A DNA stretch of 64,000 nucleotides from Roseomonas mucosa. Lineage in GTDB: Bacteria > Pseudomonadota > Alphaproteobacteria > Acetobacterales > Acetobacteraceae. Made by a program: the position numbers and the translations under genes. The notes beneath the pieces are model-generated. The model did no database searches. It was not told the origin of the DNA and saw only the letters and a list, made by a program, of their open reading frames with translations. Shown here in pieces: positions 41,122 through 51,087 of the stretch (its first letter is position 1; each line of letters begins with the position of its first letter). The stretch lies in contig CAMDWG010000005.1 in assembly GCA_945878375.1 (NCBI GenBank), positions 62,001 through 126,000 on the forward strand, in the 5' to 3' direction.

Positions 41122-41170
41122 CAAGGCCCGGACCACCCCGCGGCGAAGCCCGCCGCGGGGTGGTCCGCGA

Positions 41171-42412
41171 TCAATGGCCGCCGGAGAAGACCAGCGCCTT
41201 GAAGGGCAGCAGCAGCGCCTGGACGCGCAGCAGGATGGCGTGGACCAGGCCGACCGTGTCGATCGCGTGCAGCGCTAGCCACCTGCCCATGCCGATCCCC
41301 GGCTGTTGCAGCGCCTCGTGGTTCGAGGTGTAGGCATTGGCGATGCAGCTGCTGCCGGGCAGCACGCCGTCCAGCCCGCCGGCATAGAGCGGCTCCAGGA
41401 TCACCGTGATGGTGCCGGGCTGGCGGAATTGCTGCAGGTCGATCAGCTGGTCCGAGCCGCGCAGCTGGCCGGTCGCGATGAAGCCCTGCACCTGCGTCAC
41501 CACCATCGGGATGATGGTCCAGGGGCGGGATGCACAGGTGACCTCCGCAATCATGCCGGGGCGCATCACCTGCGCCTCGATCTGGCCGAAGCCGGCGGCG
41601 AGTATGCGGCCGCGGCCACCGCCATTCTCGGGCATCAGCACGCCGGCGGGGCGCATGAAGGGGTTCACGAAGTCGCCGACCTGCAGCACGAACTGCTCGA
41701 CGCGACCGGTGACGCCGGCGCGGATGGTGGTCTTCTCCAGCTCCGCCTCCGCCTGGGCCAGCGCGGCCTCGGCGCTCGCGCGCTGGGCGGGAAGCTGGGC
41801 TGATAGCCGCGCTTCCACCGCCGCCTGCGCGGCGCGGGCGGCCTCGACGCCGGCTTCGCGGGTCTGCACGGCCACCTGCAGCCGCTCGATCTCCCGTCTT
41901 GCCACCACATCGGGGCTGCGGCGGTTGAGTTCGGAGCGGGTGCGGAATTCGTCCTCGGCCTGTTGCAGCGCGCCTTGCGCTTCCAGGATGCGGGCGGCGG
42001 AGGCGGCGAGGTCGGCGCGCGCCAGCACCACCGCGGCATCCACCTCGACGATCGCGCGGCGCGCCGTCTCGACCGCTGTGCGCTGCGTCGCGCCGTCCAG
42101 GCGGAAGATCGGCTGGCCGGCCTCCACGCGGTCGCTGCCGCGCACATAGATCTCCGCCACGCGCCCGCCTGTCTCCGACACCACCGGCACGCTGCGGAAG
42201 ACCGCGCTGACATAGGTCGTGGCGGGGTGGAAGTAGAAGATCAGCGTGATCAGGCTGATCGCGAGCAGCAGGCAGGACACGATGCCCCAGCGCAGCTCGA
42301 ACCACACCGAGAACAGCGTGATCTCATGCCCGATGCGCTTGCCCTGGCCGTAGCGACGGAACAGGTAGTCGGGCAGGATCGTGAAGAGCGAGCAGAGGAT
42401 GAGTTCGAGCAT
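41171..42412 (-). CDS. HlyD-family membrane fusion protein
   Basis: 413-residue membrane fusion protein. One N-terminal helix anchors it (WGIVSCLLLAISLITLIFYF, about 44-63). A barrel/lipoyl domain (SETGGRVAEIYVRGSDRVEAGQPIFRLDG) precedes a long alpha hairpin (about 110-210) and the second lipoyl half (TTIRAGVTGRVEQFVLQVGDFV). It bridges an inner-membrane pump to the outer membrane. No pump or TolC gene is adjacent. A 139-residue membrane protein ends 3 nt upstream and is the likely partner, as in YibH/YibI-like pairs. Confidence 0.85.
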   Translation of the reverse strand: MLELILCSLFTILPDYLFRRYGQGKRIGHEITLFSVWFELRWGIVSCLLLAISLITLIFYFHPATTYVSAVFRSVPVVSETGGRVAEIYVRGSDRVEAGQPIFRLDGATQRTAVETARRAIVEVDAAVVLARADLAASAARILEAQGALQQAEDEFRTRSELNRRSPDVVARREIERLQVAVQTREAGVEAARAAQAAVEARLSAQLPAQRASAEAALAQAEAELEKTTIRAGVTGRVEQFVLQVGDFVNPFMRPAGVLMPENGGGRGRILAAGFGQIEAQVMRPGMIAEVTCASRPWTIIPMVVTQVQGFIATGQLRGSDQLIDLQQFRQPGTITVILEPLYAGGLDGVLPGSSCIANAYTSNHEALQQPGIGMGRWLALHAIDTVGLVHAILLRVQALLLPFKALVFSGGH

Positions 42413-42415
42413 CGC

Positions 42416-42835
42416 TCAGCCCTCCCGCCGCGTGGCGGCGTGCGGGTCCGGCTGCCTGTCATCCGCCCTGGTGTCCCCTTGGCCCGGTGGCAGGCCCGCG
42501 ATCTTCTCGGCGGAGCCTGCGATGCGGCGCATCGGGCCGCTGAAATCCGGCAGGTCGACCAGCGCCAGCAGCAGCCCCGCGACCCAGAAGATGTGCTGGT
42601 GCGTGAACAGCGCCAGCAGGCCGAGCACGGCCACGATCTCGAATTGCAGCTTGTGGCCGCGATGGGCCATGCGTTCCGGCAGCGTGTGGATCCGCAGGAA
42701 CAGCAGGCCGAAGGCGAGCACCGAGCCGAGCACGATGAACGCCGTCACAACGAAGAGCCAGTCGGATCCATCGGCGGCCGGCAGGAAATTTGGCAGATGG
42801 TGCGGCGCCGCCGGGTGCAGGTCTGGATTGGCCAC
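42416..42835 (-). CDS. Inner-membrane protein paired with the HlyD adaptor
   Basis: 139-residue protein with two or three helices (WLFVVTAFIVLGSVLAFGLLFL and IVAVLGLLALFTHQHIFWVAGLLLALVDL) and a hydrophilic charged tail. GTG start at 42835 after AGGAAT. Its layout resembles small inner-membrane partners encoded with EmrA/YibH-type fusion proteins. I do not know a biochemical function. Confidence 0.7.
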   Translation of the reverse strand: MANPDLHPAAPHHLPNFLPAADGSDWLFVVTAFIVLGSVLAFGLLFLRIHTLPERMAHRGHKLQFEIVAVLGLLALFTHQHIFWVAGLLLALVDLPDFSGPMRRIAGSAEKIAGLPPGQGDTRADDRQPDPHAATRREG

Positions 42836-42916
42836 AGCGTATTCCTATCGACGGGGCCGGGGACGGCTTCCCGGCGCGGAACCTAGCCGAGCGGCCCGCC
42901 CCCGTGCAACGCAGCG

Positions 42917-43468
42917 CTATACCAGCCCCTTCATCAGCAGCAGGCCCCAGGCGGCGACCGAGATGGCGTCGCGGATTTCGCCATCCCGCACCATCCGCTC
43001 GAATTCCGCGCGGGGGATGCGGCGGCTGATGAGATCCTGCTCCTCGACCTCCAGCCGCGCGGGACCGCGCGTGAGGCCGTGCGCGAGCACGATATGCGCA
43101 CCCTGTTGCATCGTGCCGGGCGCCTGGTGGAGCGTGCCGATATGCCGCAGCGTGGCGGCGGCGAGGCCTGTCTCCTCCGCCAGCTCGTGCCGGGCGACCA
43201 GCAGCGGGTCGGTGCCCGCCGGGCCCCACATGCCCATCGGGAATTCCCACAGCCGCTCACCCACCGGGTAGCGGTACTGCTGCACAAGTTCGAGCGCGCC
43301 GTCCTCATGCACCGGCACGACCAGGACGAAATCATTCTTCTCGATCACGCCGTAGATGCCGGCGGAGCCGTCGCGGCGCCGCACCGCATCCTCGCGCACG
43401 CGCATCCAGCGATTCTCGTAGACGATGCGCGACGCGGTCGGGACGATGTCGGGGCTATCGTCCGTCAC
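42917..43468 (-). CDS. Nudix hydrolase, ADP-sugar pyrophosphatase-like
   Basis: 183-residue Nudix protein of the ADP-ribose pyrophosphatase branch: ENRWMRVREDAVRRRDG at the start, VVPVHEDGALELVQQYRYPVGERLWEFPMG, and the Nudix box ARHELAEETGL. The box has His in place of the usual Arg of REL, and the upstream Gly-Glu spacing is loose, so activity or metal binding may be modified. Start GTG overlaps the PaiB-like stop (GTGA). Confidence 0.82.
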   Translation of the reverse strand: MTDDSPDIVPTASRIVYENRWMRVREDAVRRRDGSAGIYGVIEKNDFVLVVPVHEDGALELVQQYRYPVGERLWEFPMGMWGPAGTDPLLVARHELAEETGLAAATLRHIGTLHQAPGTMQQGAHIVLAHGLTRGPARLEVEEQDLISRRIPRAEFERMVRDGEIRDAISVAAWGLLLMKGLV

Positions 43469-44076
43469 AGCCCGTTTGCCTCTCGCAGCGCGGCGGCGGC
43501 GGCATGGTCCCCGCGTGCCTCCAGCTGCGCCGCGACCGCGACGCGGTCCGCCATCGGGCGGTTCTGGCTCTGCTTGCGCTTGCCGGTCCATTCCGTGACC
43601 TCGATCGAGACCCCGACCAGCGCCTTGAACATGCCCTCCATGTAGCGCGCCGGCTGGGCGTCCATGTCGAAGCCCTGTTCGGGCTCGTAGCGCTCGGCCA
43701 GCGCCCGCATCTGCACGGCGATCCCGTCGGTGTCCTCGATCAGGGTGGCGCGGCCGCGTGCCTGTACCGTGTCGTAGTTCCAGGTCGGCACGGAAGGATG
43801 CAGGCCGTACCAGGCGGTGGAGACATAGGCGTGCGGCCCGCGGAAGACCGCCAGAACCTCCGCCCCCTCGTCCCGGAAGGCCTGCCATTGCGGATTGGCG
43901 CGGGCCAGGTGGCACAGCAGCCGGTCCGGCGCGCCGCCTTCGCCGCGGACCAGATGGAAGGGCAGGTGCGAGACCATCATCGGCGCGGCTGAGATCAGCA
44001 GGCCGAAATCATGGGCCTCGACGAAGCCGTGGATCCAGGCGGGGTCATCCACGCGGAAGGCGGGCGGTGTGTACAT
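43465..44076 (-). CDS. PaiB-like FMN-binding protein
   Basis: 203-residue FMN-binding split-barrel protein of the PaiB family: MYTPPAFRVDD, LPFHLVRGEG, LLCHLARANPQW, VLAVFRGPHAYVSTAWY, VPTWNYDTVQARG and TEWTGKRKQSQNRP, all family landmarks. Known members are negative regulators of sporulation and degradative enzymes in Bacillus, or flavin-binding proteins of unknown role. Repeat copy D starts 12 nt upstream of the start codon and covers the promoter-proximal region. Confidence 0.88.
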   Translation of the reverse strand: MYTPPAFRVDDPAWIHGFVEAHDFGLLISAAPMMVSHLPFHLVRGEGGAPDRLLCHLARANPQWQAFRDEGAEVLAVFRGPHAYVSTAWYGLHPSVPTWNYDTVQARGRATLIEDTDGIAVQMRALAERYEPEQGFDMDAQPARYMEGMFKALVGVSIEVTEWTGKRKQSQNRPMADRVAVAAQLEARGDHAAAAALREANGL

Positions 44077-44088
44077 TTTTTCAGCTTG

Positions 44089-44211
44089 CCCTCAAACGCC
44101 GGGCGCGACCATCCGGCCGCTTGGCTTGCGCGCAGGCCACTGTGGTGCCCGGCCGCACGGATAATCTGTGCGCGGCACCCTTCGGGCGCTCGGCCCGCGA
44201 TGCGGGCCGCC
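44089..44211 (+). repeat. Dispersed structured repeat, copy D
   Basis: Between paiB-like and EamA genes. Opening CTCAAACGCCGGGCGCG, core CTTGGCTTGCGCGCAGGCCA, a middle hairpin GCACCC-TTC-GGGCGC with one mismatch, and a terminal hairpin GGCCCGC-GAT-GCGGGCC (44192-44208). The final stem differs from those of A, B and C although the position is conserved. It lies antisense to, and just upstream of, the paiB-like start. Confidence 0.75.
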
Positions 44212-44234
44212 ATATCTCGAACGACGGAGGCACG

Positions 44235-45110
44235 TCAGCCCCGCGCGCGGGCCCGTACCAGCAGCCACAGGCCCGAAAGCGTCAGCACCCCGCCGATCAG
44301 GTCGCTGAGGAACAGCCTTTCCCCCAGCAGCGCCCAGCCGAACACGGCGGCCAGCGGCGGCGCCAGCAATTGCAGCGCGGAGGCGGTGGAGGTCGGCACC
44401 CGCTTCAGCATCATGAAATACAGCGCATAGCCACCGATGCCGACCACGATCATCGACCAGAACAGCCCGCCCAGCGTGAACCAGGTGGCGCTGCGTGGTG
44501 CCGCCCCTTCCAGCAGCAGCGCGAGCAGCAGGCAGAGCGCGGCGGAGACCGCCGTCTGCCCCAGGCTTGCCGCCCACATATCCACCCGCCCCTTGGCGGG
44601 CGCGTAGATCAGCAGCCCGATCGCCTGCGCCGTCGCGGCCCCGATCGCCAGCACGAAGCCCGAGGCCTCGGCCGCTTCCAGCCCATCCAGCGCGCGGAGG
44701 AAGCCAAGTAGCGCGACGCCCGACCAGCCGATAGCGAGCCCGACCCAGGCCAGCCGGGGCAGCGGCTTCTTCAGGATCAGGCTCTCGCCGGCCGCGATCA
44801 TCAGTGGCGTGGTGGCGCAGATCAGCGCGACCAACCCCGTGGGGATGCGCGCCATCGCCAGCCACGCCATCGCCAGGTAGCCGCCCATCCCAAAGACGCC
44901 GAGCAGCGCGACGCGGACCGCATCGCCCCCGCTCGGTAGCCTTGCGCGGAAGGCCAGCGCGATCAGCAGCAGGATCGGCGCCGTGGCCCCGAAGCGGATG
45001 GCCAGCGACCAGAGCGGCGGCCATTCGCGCACCACCACGCCAGCCACCGTGAAGGCCGAGGCCCAGATCGCGACGAAGGCCGCGCCGATGGCCAGCCCGC
45101 CCCGACCCAT
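44235..45110 (-). CDS. DMT-superfamily EamA transporter
   Basis: 291-residue permease of the drug/metabolite transporter superfamily with ten predicted helices in two EamA repeats. FVAIWASAFTVAGVVVREWPPLWSLAIRF starts repeat 1, and FGWALLGERLFLSDLIGGVLTLSGLWLL closes repeat 2. It probably exports amino acids or other metabolites. It is followed downstream by repeat copy D and lies 34 nt after folD. Confidence 0.88.
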   Translation of the reverse strand: MGRGGLAIGAAFVAIWASAFTVAGVVVREWPPLWSLAIRFGATAPILLLIALAFRARLPSGGDAVRVALLGVFGMGGYLAMAWLAMARIPTGLVALICATTPLMIAAGESLILKKPLPRLAWVGLAIGWSGVALLGFLRALDGLEAAEASGFVLAIGAATAQAIGLLIYAPAKGRVDMWAASLGQTAVSAALCLLLALLLEGAAPRSATWFTLGGLFWSMIVVGIGGYALYFMMLKRVPTSTASALQLLAPPLAAVFGWALLGERLFLSDLIGGVLTLSGLWLLVRARARG

Positions 45111-45144
45111 CAGCGGGTGGCCGCTTCGGCGTCCGCCGCCCCGG

Positions 45145-45999
45145 TCATTGCGGCGATGCGCCCCGGCGGGCCAGCGCCGCTTCCAGCGTGTTCTCCAGCA
45201 GGCAGGCGATTGTCATCGGCCCAACGCCGCCCGGTACCGGCGTGATCGCCTCAGCCCGCATCGAGGCGCCGGCGAAATCGACATCGCCGACCAGCCGCCC
45301 ATCGGGCAGGCGGTTGATGCCGACATCGATCACCGTCGCACCCTCCGTCACCCAATCGCCGCGCACCATCTCGGGCCGGCCGACGGCGGCGATCAGGATC
45401 TCGGCGCGGCGGCATTCGGCGGGCAGGTCGCGGGTGCGCGAATGGACGATGGTGACAGTGCAATCGGCCGCCAGTAGCAGCTGCGCCATCGGCCGCCCGA
45501 CGATGTTGGACCGCCCGAGCACCACCGCCCGCGCCCCGGGCAGGGACGCGCCGGCGGCGCGCAGCAGATGCATCGCCCCCTTCGGCGTGCAGGGCACCAG
45601 CCCCGGTTGGCCGGAGGCAAGCCGGCCCGCATTCAGCGGGTGAAACCCGTCCACATCCTTCTCCGGCAGCACGGCGGAGATCACGTGTTCGGCGCGGATC
45701 TGCGGCGGCAGGGGCAGCTGCACCAGGATGCCGTCCACATCCGGGTCCGCGTTCAGCCGGGCGACCACGGCGAGCAGCTCGGCCTCGGTCGTGGTGGCGG
45801 GCAGGTGAAGCGTGGCGCTGTCGAAGCCGACTTCCTGTGCTGCCTTGTCCTTGTTGCGGACATAGACGCCGGAGGCCGGGTCCTCTCCCACCCGCACAAC
45901 GCGCAGGCCGGGGCGGAAACCCAGGGTGGCGACTCGCGCGGCGATGCTGCGGCGGAGATCGGCGGCGACGGCCTTGCCGTCGATCAGGCGTGCGGTCAT
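45145..45999 (-). CDS. folD: Methylenetetrahydrofolate dehydrogenase/cyclohydrolase
   Basis: 284-residue FolD, making 10-formyl-THF from 5,10-methylene-THF with NADP. The catalytic Tyr and Lys are in [14 protein letters not shown]. Other family motifs are [30 protein letters not shown] and the Rossmann loop [17 protein letters not shown], plus [15 protein letters not shown]. The start at 45999 matches the family N-terminus. It is downstream of yggT by 47 nt. Confidence 0.95.
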   Translation of the reverse strand: MTARLIDGKAVAADLRRSIAARVATLGFRPGLRVVRVGEDPASGVYVRNKDKAAQEVGFDSATLHLPATTTEAELLAVVARLNADPDVDGILVQLPLPPQIRAEHVISAVLPEKDVDGFHPLNAGRLASGQPGLVPCTPKGAMHLLRAAGASLPGARAVVLGRSNIVGRPMAQLLLAADCTVTIVHSRTRDLPAECRRAEILIAAVGRPEMVRGDWVTEGATVIDVGINRLPDGRLVGDVDFAGASMRAEAITPVPGGVGPMTIACLLENTLEAALARRGASPQ

Positions 46000-46046
46000 G
46001 GGATTCGCCGTGCAGGTGTGGGGGAAGCCGGGCGGGGCGAGGGGGG

Positions 46047-46358
46047 TCAGAAATAGATCCCGGCGCGCAGCATGTAGCCGCGGATGGCGGCAAGCGCGAT
46101 GGAGGCGGCGGTGATGCCGAGCAGCAGCACCAGCGGCGACAGGTCGATGCCGCCGAGGTTGGGCAGGCGCTGGCGCAGCGGGCGCAACGCCGGTTCCGTC
46201 ACGCGGTAGAGGAAATCGGCGACGGTCCAGACGATCCGGTTGCGCCCGTCCAGCACGTTGAAGCCCATCAGGGTCTGCACGATGGCCGCCAGCAACACGG
46301 CCCACCAGAACAGGTCGAGACCCGCCTGCACGAGGAAGAACACGGCATCGAGCAGCAT
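46047..46358 (-). CDS. YggT family membrane protein
   Basis: 103-residue YggT protein, two hydrophobic helices ([28 protein letters not shown] and [20 protein letters not shown]) around the conserved [25 protein letters not shown] loop. YggT proteins are linked to osmotic balance and, in some bacteria, cell division. The start at 46358 follows AGGGAACCGCCG; a 7-codon longer form starts at 46379. Confidence 0.88.
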   Translation of the reverse strand: MLLDAVFFLVQAGLDLFWWAVLLAAIVQTLMGFNVLDGRNRIVWTVADFLYRVTEPALRPLRQRLPNLGGIDLSPLVLLLGITAASIALAAIRGYMLRAGIYF

Positions 46359-46506
46359 CGGCGGTTCCCTGGCGGTCATGTGGGGCGTGGCCCTTGCGGG
46401 AAACCTAGTGGGGGGCGCAGCCCCGAACAAGGCGCGTGCCCCGCCGTTGACCGGGTGTCTTGACGCGGTGCGGCGGCACCGCCATAAGCCGCGCCCTGCG
46501 GTGGAC

Positions 46507-46582
<76 letters not shown>

Positions 46583-46734
46583 CCGCGTTTCCCGCACCCT
46601 GGACGTCACGCTGACCGCTCTTTGATGCGGAGCAAGCCCCTGCGCGGGCGCTGCGGGGCGGCCGGTCTAGGAATAAATCCTTTCGAAACCCTGCCATGCA
46701 CGCCAAGCCATGCAGATACACGCCCCGGGGCGCG

Positions 46735-46763
46735 TTGACGCTTTGGCGCGGTGCACCATAAAG
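46735..46763 (+). promoter_or_regulatory. Candidate promoter of the sdh operon
   Basis: TTGACG (5 of 6) at 46735-46740, a 17-nt spacer, then ATAAAG at 46758-46763. It is 92 nt upstream of the sdhC start and is the only good -35 in the gap after the tRNA. Confidence 0.5.
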
Positions 46764-46854
46764 ATACCCAAGAGGTTGGCGCGCGCCGCGCTACGTGGCC
46801 CCGGCAGGGGTTCCCCAGAAAAAGGGGGCGGTGCGCCATGGGGAGCTGGCGGGC

Positions 46855-47298
46855 ATGTCCACCACGCAGGATTCACGCGAGGCGACGATGGTCGGCCGTC
46901 GGTCGGACGGCACGCTCATCCGCCGGCCGCTGTCGCCGCACCTGCAGGTCTACGACATGATGCAGATGACCAGCGCGCTGTCGATCTCGCACCGGATCAC
47001 GGGCGTCGTCTGGACGGCCGGCGCGGTGGCGATGGTCTGGTGGCTGGTGGCCGCCGCCAGCGGGGCCGAGGCCTTTGGCACGGTGCAATGGGTCTTCGGC
47101 TCCTTCCTCGGCATCCTGTTCCTGATGGGCGTCACCGCCGCCGCCTGGTACCACACCCTGGCTGGCATTCGTCACCTCGCCTGGGATGCGGGGTGGGGAT
47201 ACGACATCCCGACCGTCTACAAATCCGGCCGTGCGGTGCTGGTCGGCACGGGCGTGCTGACGGCGCTGACCTGGCTCATGCTGCTGCTCTCCTGGTAA
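46855..47298 (+). CDS. sdhC: Succinate dehydrogenase cytochrome b556 subunit
   Basis: 147-residue SdhC. RPLSPHLQVYDMMQMTSALSISHRITGV is the family signature before helix I. Three helices follow, with the heme ligand His in WYHTLAGIRHLAWDAG. With SdhD it anchors complex II and binds heme b and ubiquinone. ATG at 46855 follows GGGGAG; an ATG at 46888 is an alternative. It is the first of four genes in order C-D-A-B. Confidence 0.93.
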   Translation: MSTTQDSREATMVGRRSDGTLIRRPLSPHLQVYDMMQMTSALSISHRITGVVWTAGAVAMVWWLVAAASGAEAFGTVQWVFGSFLGILFLMGVTAAAWYHTLAGIRHLAWDAGWGYDIPTVYKSGRAVLVGTGVLTALTWLMLLLSW

Positions 47299-47309
47299 GG
47301 GTCCGGACG

Positions 47310-47708
47310 ATGTCACAATCTTCACCCCGCCAGGCCCAGCTTCGCAGCCCGCTCGGCCGCGTCCGCGGCATGGGCGCCGCCAAGTCCGGCGCGCATCACT
47401 GGTGGATGCAGCGCGTGACCTCCATCGCGCTGCTGCCGCTGACCATCTGGTTCATCGTGGCGCTCGCCACCAACGCCGGCATGACCCATGCCGAGGCGCA
47501 GGCCTGGATCGGCCACCCGCTGAACGCGGTGCTGCTGCTGGCGCTGATCGGGCTCACCTTCCACCACACGGCCGCTGGCCTGCAGGTGGTGATCGAAGAC
47601 TACGTCAAGCCGGAATGGACCAAGATCGCCGCGCTGCTGGCGGTGAAGGGCATCTGCTCGCTGCTGGCCCTGGCGGCGGCGCTGGCGGTGCTGCGGATTG
47701 CGGTTTGA
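47310..47708 (+). CDS. sdhD: Succinate dehydrogenase membrane anchor subunit
   Basis: 132-residue SdhD with three helices. GAHHWWMQRVTSIALLPLTIWFIVAL and LTFHHTAAGLQVVIEDYV are typical of alphaproteobacterial SdhD; the His in HHTAAG is the expected heme ligand region. It starts 11 nt after sdhC and ends 75 nt before sdhA. Confidence 0.92.
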   Translation: MSQSSPRQAQLRSPLGRVRGMGAAKSGAHHWWMQRVTSIALLPLTIWFIVALATNAGMTHAEAQAWIGHPLNAVLLLALIGLTFHHTAAGLQVVIEDYVKPEWTKIAALLAVKGICSLLALAAALAVLRIAV

Positions 47709-47783
47709 CCACACGACACGACTTCAACATCTGACCGGCCGAGCCCTATTCCGGGCGAGGCCTGACGAACGGACGGCACGCGG

Positions 47784-49607
47784 ATGAACGCCATCAACAA
47801 GAGCCCCCTTGGGCCCTCTCGGGGCGCCTACCGGATCGTGGACCACACCTATGACGTGGTCGTTGTGGGCGCCGGCGGCGCCGGGCTGCGCGCGACCTTC
47901 GGCATGGGCGCCTCGGGCCTCAAGACCGCCTGCATCACGAAGGTGTTCCCGACGCGCTCCCACACCGTGGCCGCGCAGGGCGGCGTCGGTGCGGCGCTCG
48001 GCAATATGGGCGAGGATGACTGGCGCTGGCACATGTACGACACCGTGAAGGGGTCGGACTGGCTCGGTGACCAGGACGCCATCGAATACATGTGCCGTGA
48101 GGCGGTGCCGGCGATCATCGAGCTGGAGCACTACGGCGTGCCCTTCAGCCGCACGGAAGACGGCCGCATCTACCAGCGCCCCTTCGGCGGCCACATGCAG
48201 CATTACGGCAAGACGCCGGCGATGCGCGCCTGCGCCGCCGCCGACCGCACCGGCCACGCCATCCTGCACACGCTCTACCAGCAGAGCCTGAAGCACAATT
48301 GCGAGTTCTTCGTCGAATACTTCGCCCTCGACCTGATCATGGACGAAGACGGCGCCTGCCGCGGCGTCACCGCCTGGTGCCTCGAAGACGGCTCCATGCA
48401 CCGCTTCCGCGCGCAGACGGTGGTGCTGGCCACGGGTGGCTATGGCCGCGCCTATTTCTCCTGCACCTCCGCCCACACCTGCACGGGCGATGGGGGCGGC
48501 ATGGCGCTGCGCGCCGGCTTGCCGCTGCAGGATAACGAGTTCGTCCAGTTCCACCCGACGGGCATCTATGGCTCCGGCTGCCTCGTCACCGAAGGCGCGC
48601 GCGGCGAAGGTGGCTACCTGACCAACTCCGAAGGCGAGCGCTTCATGGAGCGCTACGCGCCGACGGCGAAGGACCTCGCCAGCCGCGACGTCGTCTCCCG
48701 CGCCATGTCGATGGAGATCCGGGAAGGCCGCGGCGTCGGGCCGCACAAGGACCACATCCACCTGCACCTGGAACACCTGGGCGCCGACCTGCTGAATGAG
48801 CGCCTGCCCGGCATCTCCGAGACCGCGAAGATCTTCGCCGGCGTGGATGTGACGAAGGAGCCGATCCCGATGCTCCCGACCGTCCACTACAACATGGGGG
48901 GCATCCCGACGAACATCCACACGGAAGTGCTGAACCCGACCGCGAAGGACCAGGACCGCGTGGTCCGCGGCCTGATGGCGGTGGGTGAGGCCGCTTGCGT
49001 GTCCGTCCATGGCGCGAACCGGCTCGGCACCAATTCACTGCTCGACCTCGTGGTGTTCGGTCGTGCCGCCGCGCATCGCGCGGCGGAGACGATCAAGCCC
49101 GGCGCGACCCAGCCGCCGCTGCCGGCGGGCGCCGGCGAAAGCAGCCTCGACCGCTTCGACCGCGTCCGCCACGCCAAGGGCGATGCGAAGGTGGGCGAGG
49201 TGCGCCTTGCCATGCAGCGCACCATGCAGGAACACGCCGCCGTCTTCCGCACCAGCGACCTGCTGAAGGAAGGCTGCGAGAAGATGGCGAAGGTCGCGTC
49301 CAACTACGACAACATCCGCATCGCCGATCGCAGCCTGATCTGGAACAGCGACCTGGTGGAGGCGCTCGAGCTCGACAACCTGATCGGCAATGCGCTGACC
49401 ACGGTCGTCGGCGCCGAAGCCCGCAAGGAATCCCGCGGCGCCCATGCGCATGAGGACTTCCCCGATCGCGACGACGCCAATTGGATGAAGCACAGCTTGG
49501 CGTGGGTGAACGACAAGCGCGAGGTGAAGCTCGACTACCGCGACGTGAAGATGCGGACCCTGACGAACGAGGTCCAGGTCTTCCCGCCCAAGGCCCGCGT
49601 GTACTAG
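47784..49607 (+). CDS. sdhA: Succinate dehydrogenase flavoprotein subunit
   Basis: 607-residue SdhA oxidising succinate to fumarate at the inner face of the membrane. FAD loop [15 protein letters not shown]. The covalent FAD histidine is in [16 protein letters not shown]. Active-site segments are [26 protein letters not shown] and the SRA segment [12 protein letters not shown]. The C-terminus has [18 protein letters not shown]. Normal length (about 590-610). Confidence 0.97.
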   Translation: MNAINKSPLGPSRGAYRIVDHTYDVVVVGAGGAGLRATFGMGASGLKTACITKVFPTRSHTVAAQGGVGAALGNMGEDDWRWHMYDTVKGSDWLGDQDAIEYMCREAVPAIIELEHYGVPFSRTEDGRIYQRPFGGHMQHYGKTPAMRACAAADRTGHAILHTLYQQSLKHNCEFFVEYFALDLIMDEDGACRGVTAWCLEDGSMHRFRAQTVVLATGGYGRAYFSCTSAHTCTGDGGGMALRAGLPLQDNEFVQFHPTGIYGSGCLVTEGARGEGGYLTNSEGERFMERYAPTAKDLASRDVVSRAMSMEIREGRGVGPHKDHIHLHLEHLGADLLNERLPGISETAKIFAGVDVTKEPIPMLPTVHYNMGGIPTNIHTEVLNPTAKDQDRVVRGLMAVGEAACVSVHGANRLGTNSLLDLVVFGRAAAHRAAETIKPGATQPPLPAGAGESSLDRFDRVRHAKGDAKVGEVRLAMQRTMQEHAAVFRTSDLLKEGCEKMAKVASNYDNIRIADRSLIWNSDLVEALELDNLIGNALTTVVGAEARKESRGAHAHEDFPDRDDANWMKHSLAWVNDKREVKLDYRDVKMRTLTNEVQVFPPKARVY

Positions 49608-49621
49608 GAGCCCGCGAGAAG

Positions 49622-50404
49622 ATGGCAACCTTCACCCTTCCCAAGAACTCCAAGGTCACCGAGGGCAAGCGCCATGCCGCGCCCGCGGGGGCGAAGAACG
49701 TCAAGTCGTTCAAGATCTACCGCTTCGATCCCGACAGCGGCGACAACCCGCGGTCCGACACCTTCGAGATCGATCTCGACCAGTGCGGGCCGATGGTTCT
49801 GGACGCGCTGATCAAGATCAAGAACGAGGTGGATAGCAGCCTCACCTTCCGGCGGTCCTGCCGGGAAGGCATCTGCGGGTCCTGCTCGATGAACATCGAC
49901 GGGCTGAACACGCTGGCCTGCCTGAAGCCGATCGAGGATGTGAAGGGCGACGTGCGGATCAACCCGCTGCCGCACATGCCGGTGGTGAAGGACCTTGTCC
50001 CCGACCTGTCGCAGATATACGCGCAGCTGCGTTCGGTCGAGCCCTGGCTGAAGTCCGACACGCCGCCGCCGCCCGATGGCGAAAGGCTGCAGTCGAAGGA
50101 AGAACGCGCCAAGCTCGACGGGCTGTGGGAATGCATCCTCTGCTTCTGCTGCACCACCGCCTGCCCGTCCTATTGGTGGAATGGCGACCGCTATCTGGGC
50201 CCGGCCGTGCTGCTGCAGGCCTATCGCTGGATCGCCGACAGCCGCGATGAGGCGACCGGGGAGCGTCTGGATGCGCTTGAGGATCCGTTCAAGCTCTACC
50301 GCTGCCACACCATCATGAACTGCGCCCGCACCTGCCCGAAGGGGCTGAACCCGGCGCAGGCGATCGGCGAGATCAAGCAGCTTCTCGCCGCCCGCCAGGG
50401 CTGA
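49622..50404 (+). CDS. sdhB: Succinate dehydrogenase iron-sulfur subunit
   Basis: 260-residue SdhB carrying three clusters: [2Fe-2S] in [21 protein letters not shown], and [4Fe-4S] and [3Fe-4S] from [16 protein letters not shown] and [17 protein letters not shown]. It passes electrons from FAD to ubiquinone. It starts 14 nt after sdhA. The operon ends in a strong terminator 24 nt after its stop. Confidence 0.97.
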   Translation: MATFTLPKNSKVTEGKRHAAPAGAKNVKSFKIYRFDPDSGDNPRSDTFEIDLDQCGPMVLDALIKIKNEVDSSLTFRRSCREGICGSCSMNIDGLNTLACLKPIEDVKGDVRINPLPHMPVVKDLVPDLSQIYAQLRSVEPWLKSDTPPPPDGERLQSKEERAKLDGLWECILCFCCTTACPSYWWNGDRYLGPAVLLQAYRWIADSRDEATGERLDALEDPFKLYRCHTIMNCARTCPKGLNPAQAIGEIKQLLAARQG

Positions 50405-50428
50405 TCCGCCCGGCAGGACGACCGGAAG

Positions 50429-50454
50429 AACCCGCCCGTGAGGGCGGGTTTTTT
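50429..50454 (+). terminator. Intrinsic terminator of the sdh operon
   Basis: Perfect 9-bp stem AACCCGCCC-GTGA-GGGCGGGTT followed by TTTT. The symmetric A/T flanks let it act for the convergent DUF938 gene too, whose stop codon begins at the end of the T-run. Confidence 0.92.
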
Positions 50455-51062
50455 CATGCCGTCCCGTTGGCTCGACGCAACACCAGCGTGACGTTGTTCG
50501 CGGGCATCTCGATGATCTCCGGCGCCGCGAAATCGGACCCCGCCGCGGCGACCAGATCCTCCAGCCGCCGCAGACCCCAATCCGGGTTCCGCTCCCGTAG
50601 GCCCGCATCGAACGCCCAATTGCTTTCCGCCGTCTCCACACCCGGGAGAATCCACGGCCCGTAGAGTACCAGCGGCGCGCCCGGGCCCAGCACCCGCGCC
50701 GCGCCACGCAGCAGCCCGAGTGTCGCGGCCCAGGGCGCGATATGCGCCATGTTGATGCACAGCACCGCATCGGCGCGTGAGACCGGCCAGCTCTCGGCGG
50801 CCGCATCCAGCGCCAGGGCGGGGCGCACATTGGCCAAGCCTGCGCACCAGGCGTCGATGCTGGCGCGACCTTCTGCATCGGGCTCGGTCGGCTGGAAGGT
50901 CAGGCTGGGCAATGCCGGGGCCAGATGGGCGCAGTGTTCCCCCGTCCCGCTCGCAACCTCCAGCAGCAGGCCCTGCGGCGGCAGGACGGGGCGCAGCGCG
51001 TCCAGGACGGCAGCACGGTTCCGCGCGACCGATGGGGCCTCGCGGCGTGGGTCGTCAGCCAT
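50454..51062 (-). CDS. DUF938 SAM-dependent methyltransferase-like protein
   Basis: 202-residue DUF938 protein. APSVARNRAAVLDALRPVLPPQGLLLEVASGTGEHCAHLA is the family N-terminus with SAM motif I. VLCINMAHIAPWAATLGLL and VLYGPWILPGVETAESNWAFDAGLRERNPDWGLR are characteristic. The substrate is unknown; it is usually treated as a predicted methyltransferase. The stop codon abuts the sdh terminator. Confidence 0.9.
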   Translation of the reverse strand: MADDPRREAPSVARNRAAVLDALRPVLPPQGLLLEVASGTGEHCAHLAPALPSLTFQPTEPDAEGRASIDAWCAGLANVRPALALDAAAESWPVSRADAVLCINMAHIAPWAATLGLLRGAARVLGPGAPLVLYGPWILPGVETAESNWAFDAGLRERNPDWGLRRLEDLVAAAGSDFAAPEIIEMPANNVTLVLRRANGTA

Positions 51063-51087
51063 GGTGGGATCAGTGGAAGCGGTTGGC

